Source: Gammaproteobacteria bacterium (GTDB taxonomy: Bacteria; Pseudomonadota; Gammaproteobacteria; Burkholderiales; Nitrosomonadaceae). Taken from it: a stretch of DNA of 64,000 bases. Made by a program: the position numbers and the translations under genes. Of this stretch, positions 16,561-25,619 are shown one piece after another; within the stretch, counting starts at the first letter, position 1, and every line of letters starts with the position of its first letter. The notes beneath the pieces were generated by a model, which had not been told where the DNA came from, made no database searches, and saw only the letters and a list, made by a program, of their open reading frames with translations. Where the stretch lies: positions 2,170,001 through 2,234,000 of the forward strand of contig CP054179.1 in the NCBI GenBank assembly GCA_015709615.1, read 5' to 3'.

Positions 16561-19376
16561 TTGGTTAGCATGGATTGCAAGTAGTGGCCGGTAAAACTGT
16601 TGCTATTGGCGGCAATCGCTTCCGGTGCGCCTTCCGCGATAATGCATCCGCCGCCGTCGCCGCCTTCCGGGCCCAGATCGATAATCCAATCAGCGGTTTT
16701 AATCACATCCAGGTTATGCTCAATCACAACCACGGTATTGCCGTGATCGCGCAGCCGGTGCAGTACTTTCAGCAACAGATCGATATCCTGAAAATGCAGG
16801 CCGGTCGTGGGTTCGTCCAGTATGTATAAAGTACGTCCGGTATCGCGCTTCGATAACTCGAGCGATAGTTTCACCCGCTGTGCTTCCCCGCCGGACAGCG
16901 TGGTCGCAGACTGGCCCAACGTGATATACCCAAGGCCGACTTCCAGCAGTGTTTGCAATTTACGCGCAACGACCGGTACCGACGAGAAAAATTCGTGCGC
17001 ATTTTCCACCGTCATCTCCAATACTTCGTTGATATTTTTTCCCTTGTACTGGATTTCCAACGTTTCGCGGTTATAGCGGCGGCCATGGCAGACGTCGCAA
17101 GTCACATAGATGTCCGGCAGGAAATGCATTTCCACCTTAATTACGCCGTCACCCTGGCAGGCTTCGCATCGTCCGCCTTTGACGTTAAAGGAAAACCGCC
17201 CGGGCGCATAACCGCGTTCGCGCGCTTGCGGTACGCCGGCGAATAAATCCCGGATCGGCGTGAACAAACCGGTATAAGTGGCCGGATTGGAGCGCGGGGT
17301 GCGTCCGATCGGGCTTTGATCCATATTGATCACTTTGTCGAAAAAAGCGAGCCCGTCGATATTTTGGTAAGGTGCGGGTTCGGTGTTGCTGGCGTAAAGG
17401 TGCCGGGCTACCGCGCGATGCAGCGTCTCGTTGATTAGCGTGGATTTCCCCGATCCGGAAACGCCGGTGACACAAACAAACAATCCTACCGGCAGGTTGA
17501 GTGTGACGTTTTTAAGATTATTCCCGGATGCGCCTTCAATGCGCAGCATCCGCTCAGGATTGGGCGCATGGCGCTGCTCCGGTATGTGGATCGCGAGCTG
17601 GCCGGACAGGTATTTACCGGTCAGGGAGCGGTCGTTTTCCTGGATCGCTTGCGGGCTGCCTTGCGCCACCACGAAACCGCCGTGTTCGCCGGCGCCCGGT
17701 CCCATGTCGACGACATAGTCCGCAAGCAGTATGGCATCCTGGTCGTGTTCGACGACGATGACGCTGTTGCTCAGATCGCGCAGGTGTTTGAGGGTATCCA
17801 GCAGGCGGCCGTTGTCGCGTTGGTGCAAGCCGATGGAAGGTTCATCCAGAACGTACATGACACCGGTCAGGCCGGAGCCGATTTGACTGGCGAGGCGGAT
17901 ACGCTGTGATTCGCCGCCGGATAACGTATCGGCTGAGCGATCCAAGGATAAATAATCCAATCCAACATTGTTGAGGAATTGCAGGCGGCTGGAAATTTCT
18001 TTGACGATGCGTTCGGCGATCGATTGCTTGTGTCCCGATAGCGCGATCTGATCAAAAAATTGCTTGGCTTTTTTTAGCGGAAAGGCGCTGATCTCAAAAA
18101 TTGCCTGACCGGCGACACGTACGTGGCGTGCCGACTGGCATAAGCGCGTACCCTGACACTCCGGACAGACTTGCGCGTTGAGGTATTTCGCCAATTCCTC
18201 GCGCACCGTTTGCGACTCGGTTTCCTTATAGCGCCGTGTCAGATTCGGAATGATGCCCTCAAACGGATGCGTTTCCTGTTGTTTGCGTCCGCTTTCGGTT
18301 AAGTAAGTAAAGTGAATCTTTTCCTTGCCGGAGCCATGCAGAATGATGGTGCGAGTGGATTCATCCAGATTTTCAAATGGTGTTTCCAGGTCGAATTGAT
18401 AATGCTGTGCCAGGCTGGTTAATAGTTGAAAGTAAAATTGATTGCGCCGGTCCCAGTTTCTGACCGCACCGGCAGCCAGTGAGAGATGCGGAAATGCGAC
18501 CACGCGCGCGGGATCGAAAAACGTGATTTGCCCCAGGCCGTCGCATTTGCTGCAAGCGCCCAGCGGATTGTTGAACGAAAATAACCGGGGTTCTAATTCG
18601 GATAACGAATAACTGCATACCGGACAGCTGAATTTGGCGGAAAAGAGATGTTCGTGGCTGCTATCCATCTCGACCGCCAATGCGCGCCCCTCGGAATGGC
18701 GCAAAGCCACCTCGAATGATTCCGCCAGCCGTTGCTTTGCGTCTGCGGATACTTTCAGGCGATCGATCACAACTTCGATCGTATGCTTTTTGGTTTTTTG
18801 CAGCTTGGGCAACGCATCGATTTCATACACTTCACCGTCGATGCGCAGGCGCACAAACCCTTGTGCGCGCAGTTCATCGAATAAGTCGGTTTGCTCGCCT
18901 TTGCGCTCCACGATTAGCGGGGAAAGAATCATCAGGCGCGTATCGGCTGGGAGCTGCAACACATGATCGACCATTTGCGACACGCTTTGCGCGGTCAGCA
19001 CGATATTGTGCTCGGGGCAGTACGGATCGCCGACGCGGGCAAACAGTAGGCGCAGGTAATCGTGAATTTCCGTGACCGTGCCGACGGTCGAACGAGGATT
19101 GTGCGATGTGGCCTTTTGCTCGATGGCGATGGCTGGAGAAAGTCCTTCGATCAAGTCGACATCGGGTTTTTCCATCAACTGCAAAAACTGCCGGGCATAC
19201 GCCGAAAGCGATTCCACATAGCGGCGCTGGCCTTCTGCATAAAGCGTATCGAATGCCAGCGAGGATTTGCCCGATCCCGACAAACCGGTAATGACAACCA
19301 GCTTGTTGCGTGGCAGATCGAGGCTGATGTTTTTCAGGTTGTGCGTGCGCGCACCACGTATTCTTATGGATTCCAT
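16557..19376 (-). CDS. uvrA: UvrA, excinuclease ABC subunit A
   Basis: The 939-residue protein is full length. It has two ABC ATPase modules: Walker A GLSGSGKSSLAF near residue 31 and GVSGSGKSTLINE near 640, with LSGGESQRIRLA and LSGGEAQRVKLS signatures. Both zinc modules are present (CPVCSYSL...CSKCDGLG and CEACQGDG...CDVCHGRR). UvrA dimers find bulky DNA lesions and load UvrB in nucleotide excision repair. It is divergent from the MFS gene, with 66 bases between. The uvrA/MFS/ssb neighbourhood is a conserved arrangement in beta- and gammaproteobacteria. Confidence 0.98.
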   Translation of the reverse strand: MESIRIRGARTHNLKNISLDLPRNKLVVITGLSGSGKSSLAFDTLYAEGQRRYVESLSAYARQFLQLMEKPDVDLIEGLSPAIAIEQKATSHNPRSTVGTVTEIHDYLRLLFARVGDPYCPEHNIVLTAQSVSQMVDHVLQLPADTRLMILSPLIVERKGEQTDLFDELRAQGFVRLRIDGEVYEIDALPKLQKTKKHTIEVVIDRLKVSADAKQRLAESFEVALRHSEGRALAVEMDSSHEHLFSAKFSCPVCSYSLSELEPRLFSFNNPLGACSKCDGLGQITFFDPARVVAFPHLSLAAGAVRNWDRRNQFYFQLLTSLAQHYQFDLETPFENLDESTRTIILHGSGKEKIHFTYLTESGRKQQETHPFEGIIPNLTRRYKETESQTVREELAKYLNAQVCPECQGTRLCQSARHVRVAGQAIFEISAFPLKKAKQFFDQIALSGHKQSIAERIVKEISSRLQFLNNVGLDYLSLDRSADTLSGGESQRIRLASQIGSGLTGVMYVLDEPSIGLHQRDNGRLLDTLKHLRDLSNSVIVVEHDQDAILLADYVVDMGPGAGEHGGFVVAQGSPQAIQENDRSLTGKYLSGQLAIHIPEQRHAPNPERMLRIEGASGNNLKNVTLNLPVGLFVCVTGVSGSGKSTLINETLHRAVARHLYASNTEPAPYQNIDGLAFFDKVINMDQSPIGRTPRSNPATYTGLFTPIRDLFAGVPQARERGYAPGRFSFNVKGGRCEACQGDGVIKVEMHFLPDIYVTCDVCHGRRYNRETLEIQYKGKNINEVLEMTVENAHEFFSSVPVVARKLQTLLEVGLGYITLGQSATTLSGGEAQRVKLSLELSKRDTGRTLYILDEPTTGLHFQDIDLLLKVLHRLRDHGNTVVVIEHNLDVIKTADWIIDLGPEGGDGGGCIIAEGAPEAIAANSNSFTGHYLQSMLTK

Positions 19377-19442
19377 GAACTATCTATGTATCAGTCAACC
19401 TGCTAATATACCCAACTTTTTGGGAATATCACAATCTGATTC

Positions 19443-20846
19443 ATGTCTGTTTCATCTTCATCTGAAAAAATGTCCCCGGCAGAATTGCGCGCAACCATCG
19501 GCCTTGCCGGTGTGTATGGCCTGCGCATGTTCGGATTGTTTATCATTTTGCCGGTATTTGCTTTTTACGCTGAGGATTTGCCCGGTGGAGACAATTACAC
19601 GCTGGTCGGCATTGCGTTGGGTGCGTATGGACTCACTCAGGCTGTCTTGCAGATTCCTTTCGGTTGGTTGTCCGATCGTATCGGGCGTAAGCCGGTCATC
19701 TACCTGGGGCTGATTTTATTTGCCGTTGGTAGCCTGATTGCAGCCACCGCAACTGATATTTACTGGGTGATAGCAGGCCGGGTCATCCAAGGTGCGGGCG
19801 CGATCTCGGCGGCAGTGATGGCATTGGCGGCGGATTTGACGCGCGAGGAACATCGCACTAAGGCGATGGCGACGATCGGCATGACCATCGGCACGGTTTT
19901 CGCCATTTCCTTGATCGCCGCGCCGGTACTGAATCAGTGGATCGGGGTGCCGGGGATTTTTGCTATGACCGGTGTTTTGGCCGTGCTGGCCATGATCGTG
20001 GTAAAGAAAGTTATTCCCGATCCGGTGATCAGCCGCTTTCATTCCGACACCGAAGCATCGCCGGCGAGTTTTTTCAGCGTTTTGCGCAATCCCCAGTTGC
20101 TGCGCTTGAACTACGGTATTTTTGCTTTGCATGCGACATTGATGGCGTTGTGGCTGGTGGTGCCGCTGACTTTGCGTCAGGCAGGCATGGCGGCAGAAAA
20201 TCATTGGCTGATTTATTTGCCGGTTCTGATTTTGTCGGTCATTCTTATCGTTCCGGCTATTATTTATTCGGAAAAAAAGGCCAAGTTAAAGCAGATTTTT
20301 GTTGCGGCGATTGCGTTATTGTTGGCTGGGCAGGTGTTGCTGGCGGTGACTTCCGATTCCATCTGGGGGACGGCCGCGGCACTTTTGGTTTTTTTCACTG
20401 CGTTTAATTTGCTCGAAGCCAGCTTGCCGTCCTTGATTTCGAAAATCGCACCGGTGGGAGCGAAAGGAACAGCCATTGGCATTTACAGCAGCACGCAGTT
20501 CTTAGGCACATTCGCCGGTGCGGCGGCGGGCGGTCATTTGGTTGGGAATTACGGCAGCACTGCGCTCTATGTATTTTGCGGTTTGTTATTGGCGGTTTGG
20601 CTGATATTTGCTGCCACAATGAAAGCGCCGGCAGCGGTACGCTCCAGGATGTACCCGGTGCGGGAAATGGATGCCGATCAGTCAGAGGAATTGTCCCGTC
20701 AGCTTGCCGCGATAACCGGTGTATATGAAGCTTTGGTGCTGGTAAATGAACGCGTGGCGTACCTGAAAGTGGATATGAAAGGCTTCGATGAAGAAAAAGT
20801 GATTAAATTGCTTGAAGGGGGAAACATCAATGGCATCGGTCAATAA
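19443..20846 (+). CDS. MFS transporter with C-terminal YAM-like domain (YajR type)
   Basis: The 467-residue protein has twelve hydrophobic helices and the MFS loop motif GWLSDRIGRKPVIY near residue 75. A 60-residue soluble tail with a beta-alpha-beta pattern (ALVLVNERVAYLKVDMKGFDEE in part) resembles the ferredoxin-like YAM domain of E. coli YajR. It is an inner-membrane proton-coupled exporter of unknown substrate. The gene overlaps ssb by 17 bases, so the two are probably cotranscribed. Confidence 0.88.
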   Translation: MSVSSSSEKMSPAELRATIGLAGVYGLRMFGLFIILPVFAFYAEDLPGGDNYTLVGIALGAYGLTQAVLQIPFGWLSDRIGRKPVIYLGLILFAVGSLIAATATDIYWVIAGRVIQGAGAISAAVMALAADLTREEHRTKAMATIGMTIGTVFAISLIAAPVLNQWIGVPGIFAMTGVLAVLAMIVVKKVIPDPVISRFHSDTEASPASFFSVLRNPQLLRLNYGIFALHATLMALWLVVPLTLRQAGMAAENHWLIYLPVLILSVILIVPAIIYSEKKAKLKQIFVAAIALLLAGQVLLAVTSDSIWGTAAALLVFFTAFNLLEASLPSLISKIAPVGAKGTAIGIYSSTQFLGTFAGAAAGGHLVGNYGSTALYVFCGLLLAVWLIFAATMKAPAAVRSRMYPVREMDADQSEELSRQLAAITGVYEALVLVNERVAYLKVDMKGFDEEKVIKLLEGGNINGIGQ

Positions 20847-21282
20847 AGTCATACTTATCGGTAATTTGGGCAAAGACCCGGAAACCCGTTATATGTCAAA
20901 TGGTGAAGCGGTTACCAATATTACGTTGGCAACGACTGATACCTGGAAGGACAAGAATGGTGAGAAACAGGAAAAAACCGAGTGGCATCGCGTCACTTTT
21001 TATCGCAAGCTTGCGGAAATTGCCGGTGAATATTTGAAAAAAGGCCGTTCCGTCTATATCGAGGGCAGGCTGGAGACTCGCAAATGGACCGATAAGAACG
21101 GTGTGGAACGTTATACGACGGATATTATTGCCAGCGATATGAAAATGCTGGGGAACCGGTCGGGAAGCGGCAGTTTTGAATCACCGCCTGATCATGAAGA
21201 AGATAATCCGGTTTCTAGCCGGTCATCTTCTACCAAAGCACCTACCGGATTTGATGATATGGATGACGATATTCCATTTTGA
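20830..21282 (+). CDS. ssb: Single-stranded DNA-binding protein
   Basis: 150 residues from the ATG at 20830, preceded by AAGGGG; an upstream in-frame codon gives residues not seen in the family. The OB fold starts MASVNKVILIGNLGKDPETR and includes TEWHRVTFYRKLAE and GRSVYIEGRLETRKW. A disordered linker is followed by the acidic tip DDDIPF, which docks onto RecQ, PriA, Pol III chi and other partners. SSB coats exposed single strands during replication and repair. The start lies inside the end of the MFS gene. Confidence 0.97.
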   Translation: MASVNKVILIGNLGKDPETRYMSNGEAVTNITLATTDTWKDKNGEKQEKTEWHRVTFYRKLAEIAGEYLKKGRSVYIEGRLETRKWTDKNGVERYTTDIIASDMKMLGNRSGSGSFESPPDHEEDNPVSSRSSSTKAPTGFDDMDDDIPF

Positions 21283-21305
21283 CCGGCTAAAAACACAACG
21301 GGTTG

Positions 21306-21512
21306 CTAACGTTTTTCAGGCAAACGGACTATTCCCATTCGTCGTTCTGCTGCAGCGATATTGGATTGCCGCCGAGGAGGTAATGAAAATTCAATGCTTT
21401 CAATACTGCCGCCGATTTCTTTGGCCATGTTCCTGAACTCAAGAGCCAGCATGCATTTGGGGACAATAAATGTTTGCTTGAATCCAGACTTGAAATGAAC
21501 AAGAATTTTCAT
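21306..21512 (-). CDS. Small hypothetical protein (68 aa)
   Basis: A 68-residue basic protein starting MKILVHFKSGFKQTF, with a good ribosome binding site (AAGGAAG, two bases before the ATG region). The N-terminal half has an alternating beta pattern and the C-terminal end is Arg-rich (PPRRQSN, AAAERRMG). It is convergent with ssb, 23 bases apart. I do not recognise the family; the ribosome binding site and clean start are the main support for its being real. Confidence 0.5.
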   Translation of the reverse strand: MKILVHFKSGFKQTFIVPKCMLALEFRNMAKEIGGSIESIEFSLPPRRQSNIAAAERRMGIVRLPEKR

Positions 21513-21561
21513 AGCTTCCTTCCAGTTAAGTTTTATTTATTAGTGGGTTAGTCAATAAATT

Positions 21562-21579
21562 AACAGCAATGAAGCTGTT
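21562..21579 (-). terminator. Possible terminator downstream of the DUF2325 gene
   Basis: On the minus strand AACAGC-TTCATT-GCTGTT is followed by AATTTATT. The stem is short and the T-tract imperfect, so this is a modest candidate. Confidence 0.4.
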
Positions 21580-21603
21580 TCAACGACCTAAAAAAAATAA
21601 ACT

Positions 21604-21705
21604 TTAATGGATATTGGTTATGGTTTCTTTCTGTTGTTGGATTACATGCTGAATATCGGTTTTGATTGGTTTTTCATGCGATAAATTCTTGTCCTGGTTT
21701 ACCAC
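21604..21705 (-). CDS. Possible 33-residue small protein coupled to the DUF2325 gene
   Basis: A GTG two bases past the DUF2325 stop codon opens a 33-residue frame (VVNQDKNLSHEK..., then a Gln-rich amphipathic segment, ending TNIH). It stops just before the candidate terminator. Reinitiation after the upstream stop is plausible, but there is no separate ribosome binding site and no family support. Confidence 0.2.
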   Translation of the reverse strand: MVNQDKNLSHEKPIKTDIQHVIQQQKETITNIH

Positions 21706-21707
21706 TA

Positions 21708-22340
21708 TTATTTCTCGGTATGATATTGATTATCCTGTGATACACTCATCCCGGCCAGCATGCGGATTCCCGCTTTAAAATTTTTTATTTCCGAGTGCTC
21801 GAGCAGTACACATGGTTTGCCGGAATCCTTGCAGTAATGTTTCACGGTGAAAAAAGCTTCGTGATTAACACAGTCAACCGGACAGATGATCATGTCTGCC
21901 CGCTTCAAGAATCGGAGCAGATCCTCGAAGTTATCATGTGAGCTGCCATGAAACGCCATAAAGCAGCCGTCGCAGTTTTTTATTAACCGGTTGTATTCCG
22001 GGTAAAGTTTAATTCGGCCGCCGACACATAAAACAGATCGCCCGGATAACCGGTAGTGAGTGTTGTTTTGATGATTCGTCCGGTTGCTATTGCTGTCCAC
22101 TTCAGGTGAGGATGTCGCTTTGACCAAGGGTGCCCAATCAATGACAGGAATGCTCTTATTCGATATCGCGCGGTTCAGATTCGGGCAATCGCGTCTTTGC
22201 TTCCAAGCGCGCAACAATTTTGTGATATTGCGCAAATAGCAGGAAAAGAACGTATCGGTAGATTCAGAATCTGTGAAATGATGACGAGGAATGGTGCCGG
22301 AGGCAGTAACCAATGCCGGCTTCTTTAGAAATTTCATCAT
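21708..22340 (-). CDS. DUF2325 domain protein
   Basis: About 210 residues, taking the first of two tandem ATGs (22340/22337) behind GGAGA. The N-terminal half is basic and not recognisable. The C-terminal half is a DUF2325 domain: SVLCVGGRIKLYPEYNRLI, FMAFHGSSHDNFEDLLRFL, ADMIICPVDCVNHEAFFTVK, HYCKDSGKPCVLLEHS. Cys, His and Asp recur in metal-site-like spacing, though no function is established for the family. It lies 114 bases downstream of bacterioferritin on the same strand, and in other betaproteobacteria DUF2325 genes also occur near iron-storage and haem genes (recall, not checked). Confidence 0.8.
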   Translation of the reverse strand: MMKFLKKPALVTASGTIPRHHFTDSESTDTFFSCYLRNITKLLRAWKQRRDCPNLNRAISNKSIPVIDWAPLVKATSSPEVDSNSNRTNHQNNTHYRLSGRSVLCVGGRIKLYPEYNRLIKNCDGCFMAFHGSSHDNFEDLLRFLKRADMIICPVDCVNHEAFFTVKHYCKDSGKPCVLLEHSEIKNFKAGIRMLAGMSVSQDNQYHTEK

Positions 22341-22454
22341 AGTGTCTCCAAGAATCATCCGCAATTAAAAAAATGGCTGGCTGACCTGGAGGCAGGCTGG
22401 CTGGCTGAATGTGCCGCTGAAGAAGGAAGAGGTAAACTTCAGCGGCAGAGAAAA

Positions 22455-22919
22455 CTAAATCTGACTTTGTAACCAGTTATGAATACCGATTTTTTGCATG
22501 ACACTGAGCTGGGTTTCCAGCCAATCGATATGCTCTTCGGTATCTTCCAAAATCCGTTCAAAAATTTCCCGCGATACATAATCTTGCGCGGATTCGCAAG
22601 CGGCAATTGCGGTGAGCAATGTGTCTCGCGAAACGAATTCAAGTTTCAAATCGCAAGCGACGCACTCTTCGGCTGTTTCCCCGATCATTAACTTGCCGAG
22701 ATCTTGTAAATTGGGCAATCCTTCCAGCAGCAGAATCCGCTCAATCAAGACATCGGCATGCTTCATTTCCTCGCAAGATTCTTCAAATTCGTGTTTTCCC
22801 AAACTGTTGTACCCCCAGTTTTTGTACATGCGCGCATGAAGGAAGTACTGGTTAATGGCGGTTAGCTCGTGCTGCAGTTGTTGATTCAGCCAGCGAATAA
22901 TATCGACATTACCTTTCAT
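22455..22919 (-). CDS. bfr: Bacterioferritin
   Basis: 154 residues from the ATG at 22919, preceded by AAGGAG seven bases upstream; the longer frame upstream is not family-like. All ferroxidase ligands match E. coli Bfr: Glu18, Glu51, His54, Glu94, and Glu127/His130 in the EEHIDW segment. Met52, the axial ligand of the inter-subunit haem, is also present. It should form the 24-subunit haem-containing iron-storage shell in the cytoplasm. Neighbours are hemP (upstream, 225 bases) and the DUF2325 gene (downstream). No bfd ferredoxin gene is seen nearby. Confidence 0.96.
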   Translation of the reverse strand: MKGNVDIIRWLNQQLQHELTAINQYFLHARMYKNWGYNSLGKHEFEESCEEMKHADVLIERILLLEGLPNLQDLGKLMIGETAEECVACDLKLEFVSRDTLLTAIAACESAQDYVSREIFERILEDTEEHIDWLETQLSVMQKIGIHNWLQSQI

Positions 22920-23144
22920 TTTTAGCTCCTTGGATGAATATCCTTTATATGTAATCGGATTGGTAAGAGGACGCTGTTCTGTCATTATTTACATACAGTG
23001 TTTGTTCAACCCGGCTTCCGATCAGAAAAGTATTCCAGCATCCCCTCTGATTATGCATCCTACAGTCGGTTCATGATAGTTCACGTATAGCCGGATCGCT
23101 AAGACTTACAGACTCAAATATACAGGATATGCGCCTTTTATCCA

Positions 23145-23330
23145 CTATTTGTTGAGAATTAACTTGCCGTTTCGCGTGCGGCGCAGTGAATATTGCTCTC
23201 CCTTGTGTAGTATTAGCACGACATCGCTAGTTTTAAATAAAGAATCAGTATCTATTCGTGCGTAGATATCGGAAGCTGCGGATTTATAAGAGTTATTTTC
23301 GATGGTTTGTGATAAGTTTGTAGTATTCAT
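23145..23330 (-). CDS. hemP: HemP-family hemin uptake protein
   Basis: 61 residues from the ATG at 23330; a TTG at 23339 is an in-frame alternative. The C-terminal half has the family pattern RIDTDSLFK, VVLILHKGEQYSLRRTRNGK and LILNK. HemP is a small conserved protein of haem/iron uptake loci; in some bacteria it acts as a regulator of haem-uptake genes. The gene begins only eleven bases from a perfect Fur-type palindrome, so iron repression is very likely. No haem receptor genes are adjacent here. Confidence 0.85.
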   Translation of the reverse strand: MNTTNLSQTIENNSYKSAASDIYARIDTDSLFKTSDVVLILHKGEQYSLRRTRNGKLILNK

Positions 23331-23340
23331 TGTCGTCAAG

Positions 23341-23379
23341 AATTAAATATAATGAGAATGATTCTCATTATATTTAATT
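23341..23379. promoter_or_regulatory. Fur-box palindrome upstream of hemP
   Basis: Nineteen bases on each side of the central G at 23360 are perfectly complementary. The core AATGAGAATGATTCTCATT (23351-23369) matches the Fur-box design (repeats of NATWAT/GAGAAT around a centre). It sits just upstream of hemP and is long enough for two overlapping Fur dimers. Confidence 0.85.
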
Positions 23380-23621
23380 CTTGTAGAAATGCAAGATTGA
23401 ATCATGAATTTTATTTCAGTGGCTTTTAGAAAGAAATGTCAATTAATTGTTGATGAATTAGATCCTTTTTCGACATTTGAAGCTGTGTTGGTGATGTGAA
23501 TTGATCGGTGTATACTGCGAACATATTTTGTAAATAGCTACAAGCCATTGAGATTTAAAATTAAAAAGAGCTTGAGGCAGTACATTGCTCCTCCTGATTA
23601 TGGCGCTTTGATTTTACGATC

Positions 23622-24635
23622 ATGATTGAACGGCGAAATTTCTATCGAATTCTCCACGTGCAGCCGGACGCGCCGATGACGGTGATAACGGAGAGCTACC
23701 GCGTGCTGATACAAAAACTCAGCAGCCGGGTTGATCTGAATGGCCCGGATTGGAATATCAGCTTACTCACTATTGCCTATAACACCTTGCGCGATCCGCA
23801 TAAACGTGCCGCCTATGATCGCGAGTTATTGAAGCGCTATCATATTCGAGCCTTGAGCCAAGGTGCTTTGGGGGCACATACAGATTTCGAGATCGAGAGA
23901 GAGAGAAGTGCGAAACCGGTGGGGTTTAATCAACGGAATTACTACCGGATACTGCAAGTTCAGCCGGATGCACCAGTGGCTACGATCAAGGCGAGTTACC
24001 TGGCCTTAAAAAGAAACGCTGCTAATCAAGATACTGCATTACTTGATGAGGCCTACCGGACTCTTTCCAATCCCGCGATGCGTCAACAGTATGATGCGAT
24101 TTTCGCCGGCCATTTATTTCGCGCGGCACACAAAACTGCCCGGCAAAATAGCCATCTGACCGAGATTGTTCCCGTGCAAGACCACTCCGCAACAATGACC
24201 GTCAAGCATTATCGGCCGATCATCACACGCTATTGCTCGTTTTGCAAAACACCCAATGTGCCGCAAACCAACCTTTATCAAAGTGAAAATTGTCTCGAAT
24301 GCGGCAGCCCGTTACTGTTAATGCACCAAGAGAATCCAACAACACAGCGCACCATGAGACGGATCTCCGTCAGCGGAGGATTTATGTTTTATCTATTCTG
24401 GCCGGGAAAGCCTTGTCAAGGCATTTGCCAGGATCTTTCCCCCACCGGATTGCGCTTCATGACGGATGAAGCATTGGATTCCAATGACATCATAAAAATC
24501 GATGCGCCTAGCTTCCAGGCGGTTGCCGAAGTAACGCACCAGCGCTGTGAGGATAAAGGATTTTCAGTCGGAACTCGCTTCATTGCCGTGAAATTTGATC
24601 AACAATGCGGAAATTTTGTCACCGTGCAAGTGTAA
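23622..24635 (+). CDS. Tandem J-like domains, zinc ribbon and PilZ domain protein
   Basis: The 337-residue soluble protein has four parts. Residues 5-68 and 105-163 are two related J-domain-like helical units (NFYRILHVQPDAP and NYYRILQVQPDAP starts, then AYNTLRDPHKRAAYD and AYRTLSNPAMRQQYD). Neither keeps the HPD tripeptide needed to stimulate DnaK. Residues 205-227 form a zinc ribbon (CSFC and CLEC). Residues 243-330 form a PilZ domain with an intact c-di-GMP signature: R243-x3-R247 and D271-L-S-P-T-G276. I infer a c-di-GMP-responsive protein using degenerate J units as protein-binding modules. It is divergent from hemP and convergent with the sulfur dioxygenase gene, so probably transcribed alone. 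Confidence 0.8.
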   Translation: MIERRNFYRILHVQPDAPMTVITESYRVLIQKLSSRVDLNGPDWNISLLTIAYNTLRDPHKRAAYDRELLKRYHIRALSQGALGAHTDFEIERERSAKPVGFNQRNYYRILQVQPDAPVATIKASYLALKRNAANQDTALLDEAYRTLSNPAMRQQYDAIFAGHLFRAAHKTARQNSHLTEIVPVQDHSATMTVKHYRPIITRYCSFCKTPNVPQTNLYQSENCLECGSPLLLMHQENPTTQRTMRRISVSGGFMFYLFWPGKPCQGICQDLSPTGLRFMTDEALDSNDIIKIDAPSFQAVAEVTHQRCEDKGFSVGTRFIAVKFDQQCGNFVTVQV

Positions 24636-24693
24636 TCATACTGGTGAAACATTTGCCTCGCGTCAATTTTTTCATGAGCATGCTTCTTCAAAT

Positions 24694-25554
24694 CTAAAGT
24701 AAATTGACGGGTATCTTAAAATAAGCAACACCATTCGCCTCGGATGGCGGCAATTTTCCCGCCCTAATATTCACTTGCAAGGAGGGGAGCAGTAAATTGG
24801 GCATTTCCAATGTGGCATCACGCCGATTACGCATGGTTACAAAAGCATCTTCCTCGATACCGTCATGAATATGAATATTCTGAGCGTGCTGCTGAGCTAC
24901 GGTACTCTCCCATTCAGCCGCGCGCGTAGCGGGCGGATAGTCGTGACACATGTACAGCCGGGTGGTTGCCGGGAAAGCGAGTAATTTCTGGATGGATTTA
25001 AAGAGCAGATGCGCGTCTCCACCCGGGAAATCCGTGCGCGCGGTACCGACATCCGGCATGAAAAGCGTATCGCCTACAAAGATAGCATCATCAAATTGAT
25101 AAGCTAAATCTGCGGGTGTGTGACCGGAAACCGCGATGGCTTTTGCCGTCAGTTTCCCAACTTGGAATGTTTCACCGTCCGCAAATAAGTGATCAAAATG
25201 ACCGCCATCGGGAATGAATTCATCGCCGAGATTGAAGATTTTCTTGAATGTCTTTTGTACAGCGGGAATTTGAGCTCCGATGCCCGTCTTTCCACCCAGT
25301 TGATTCTTGAGATAATCGGCAGAGGATAAATGATCCGCATGTGCGTGAGTCTCCAATATCCATTCAACCGATAATCGCTGTTCGCGAATAAACGCAATCA
25401 GCTTATCCGCAGAAAATGTACGAGTGCGGCCAGTTTTGGGATCGTAATCCAGAACCGGATCAATGATGGCGCAACTTCCTCCCGACTCATCAAAAACAAC
25501 ATAACTGACAGTCCAGGTTACTGGATCATAAAATGCTTGAATACGTGGTTTCAT
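24694..25554 (-). CDS. Metallo-beta-lactamase-fold persulfide (sulfur) dioxygenase
   Basis: The 286-residue protein has the glyoxalase II-like metal site THAHADHL near residue 70, GHTPADLAYQ near 144, VGDTLFMPDVGTARTDFPGG near 157-176 and MCHDYPP near 206. This matches the ETHE1/SdoA/Blh group that oxidises glutathione persulfide to sulfite. The first gene of a divergent sulfur cluster, it faces yedE-like permeases, a BigR-type repressor and a TauE/SafE exporter. AGGAGAA precedes the ATG. In Xylella and Agrobacterium the homologue Blh is fused to a DUF442 domain; here that domain is a separate gene at 27881-28393. Confidence 0.88.
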   Translation of the reverse strand: MKPRIQAFYDPVTWTVSYVVFDESGGSCAIIDPVLDYDPKTGRTRTFSADKLIAFIREQRLSVEWILETHAHADHLSSADYLKNQLGGKTGIGAQIPAVQKTFKKIFNLGDEFIPDGGHFDHLFADGETFQVGKLTAKAIAVSGHTPADLAYQFDDAIFVGDTLFMPDVGTARTDFPGGDAHLLFKSIQKLLAFPATTRLYMCHDYPPATRAAEWESTVAQQHAQNIHIHDGIEEDAFVTMRNRRDATLEMPNLLLPSLQVNIRAGKLPPSEANGVAYFKIPVNLL

Positions 25555-25619
25555 TTTGTTCTCCTACTGTTATATTATTAAGAAAAATCTGACATTATGT
25601 GTGCGATTTATATATTATG

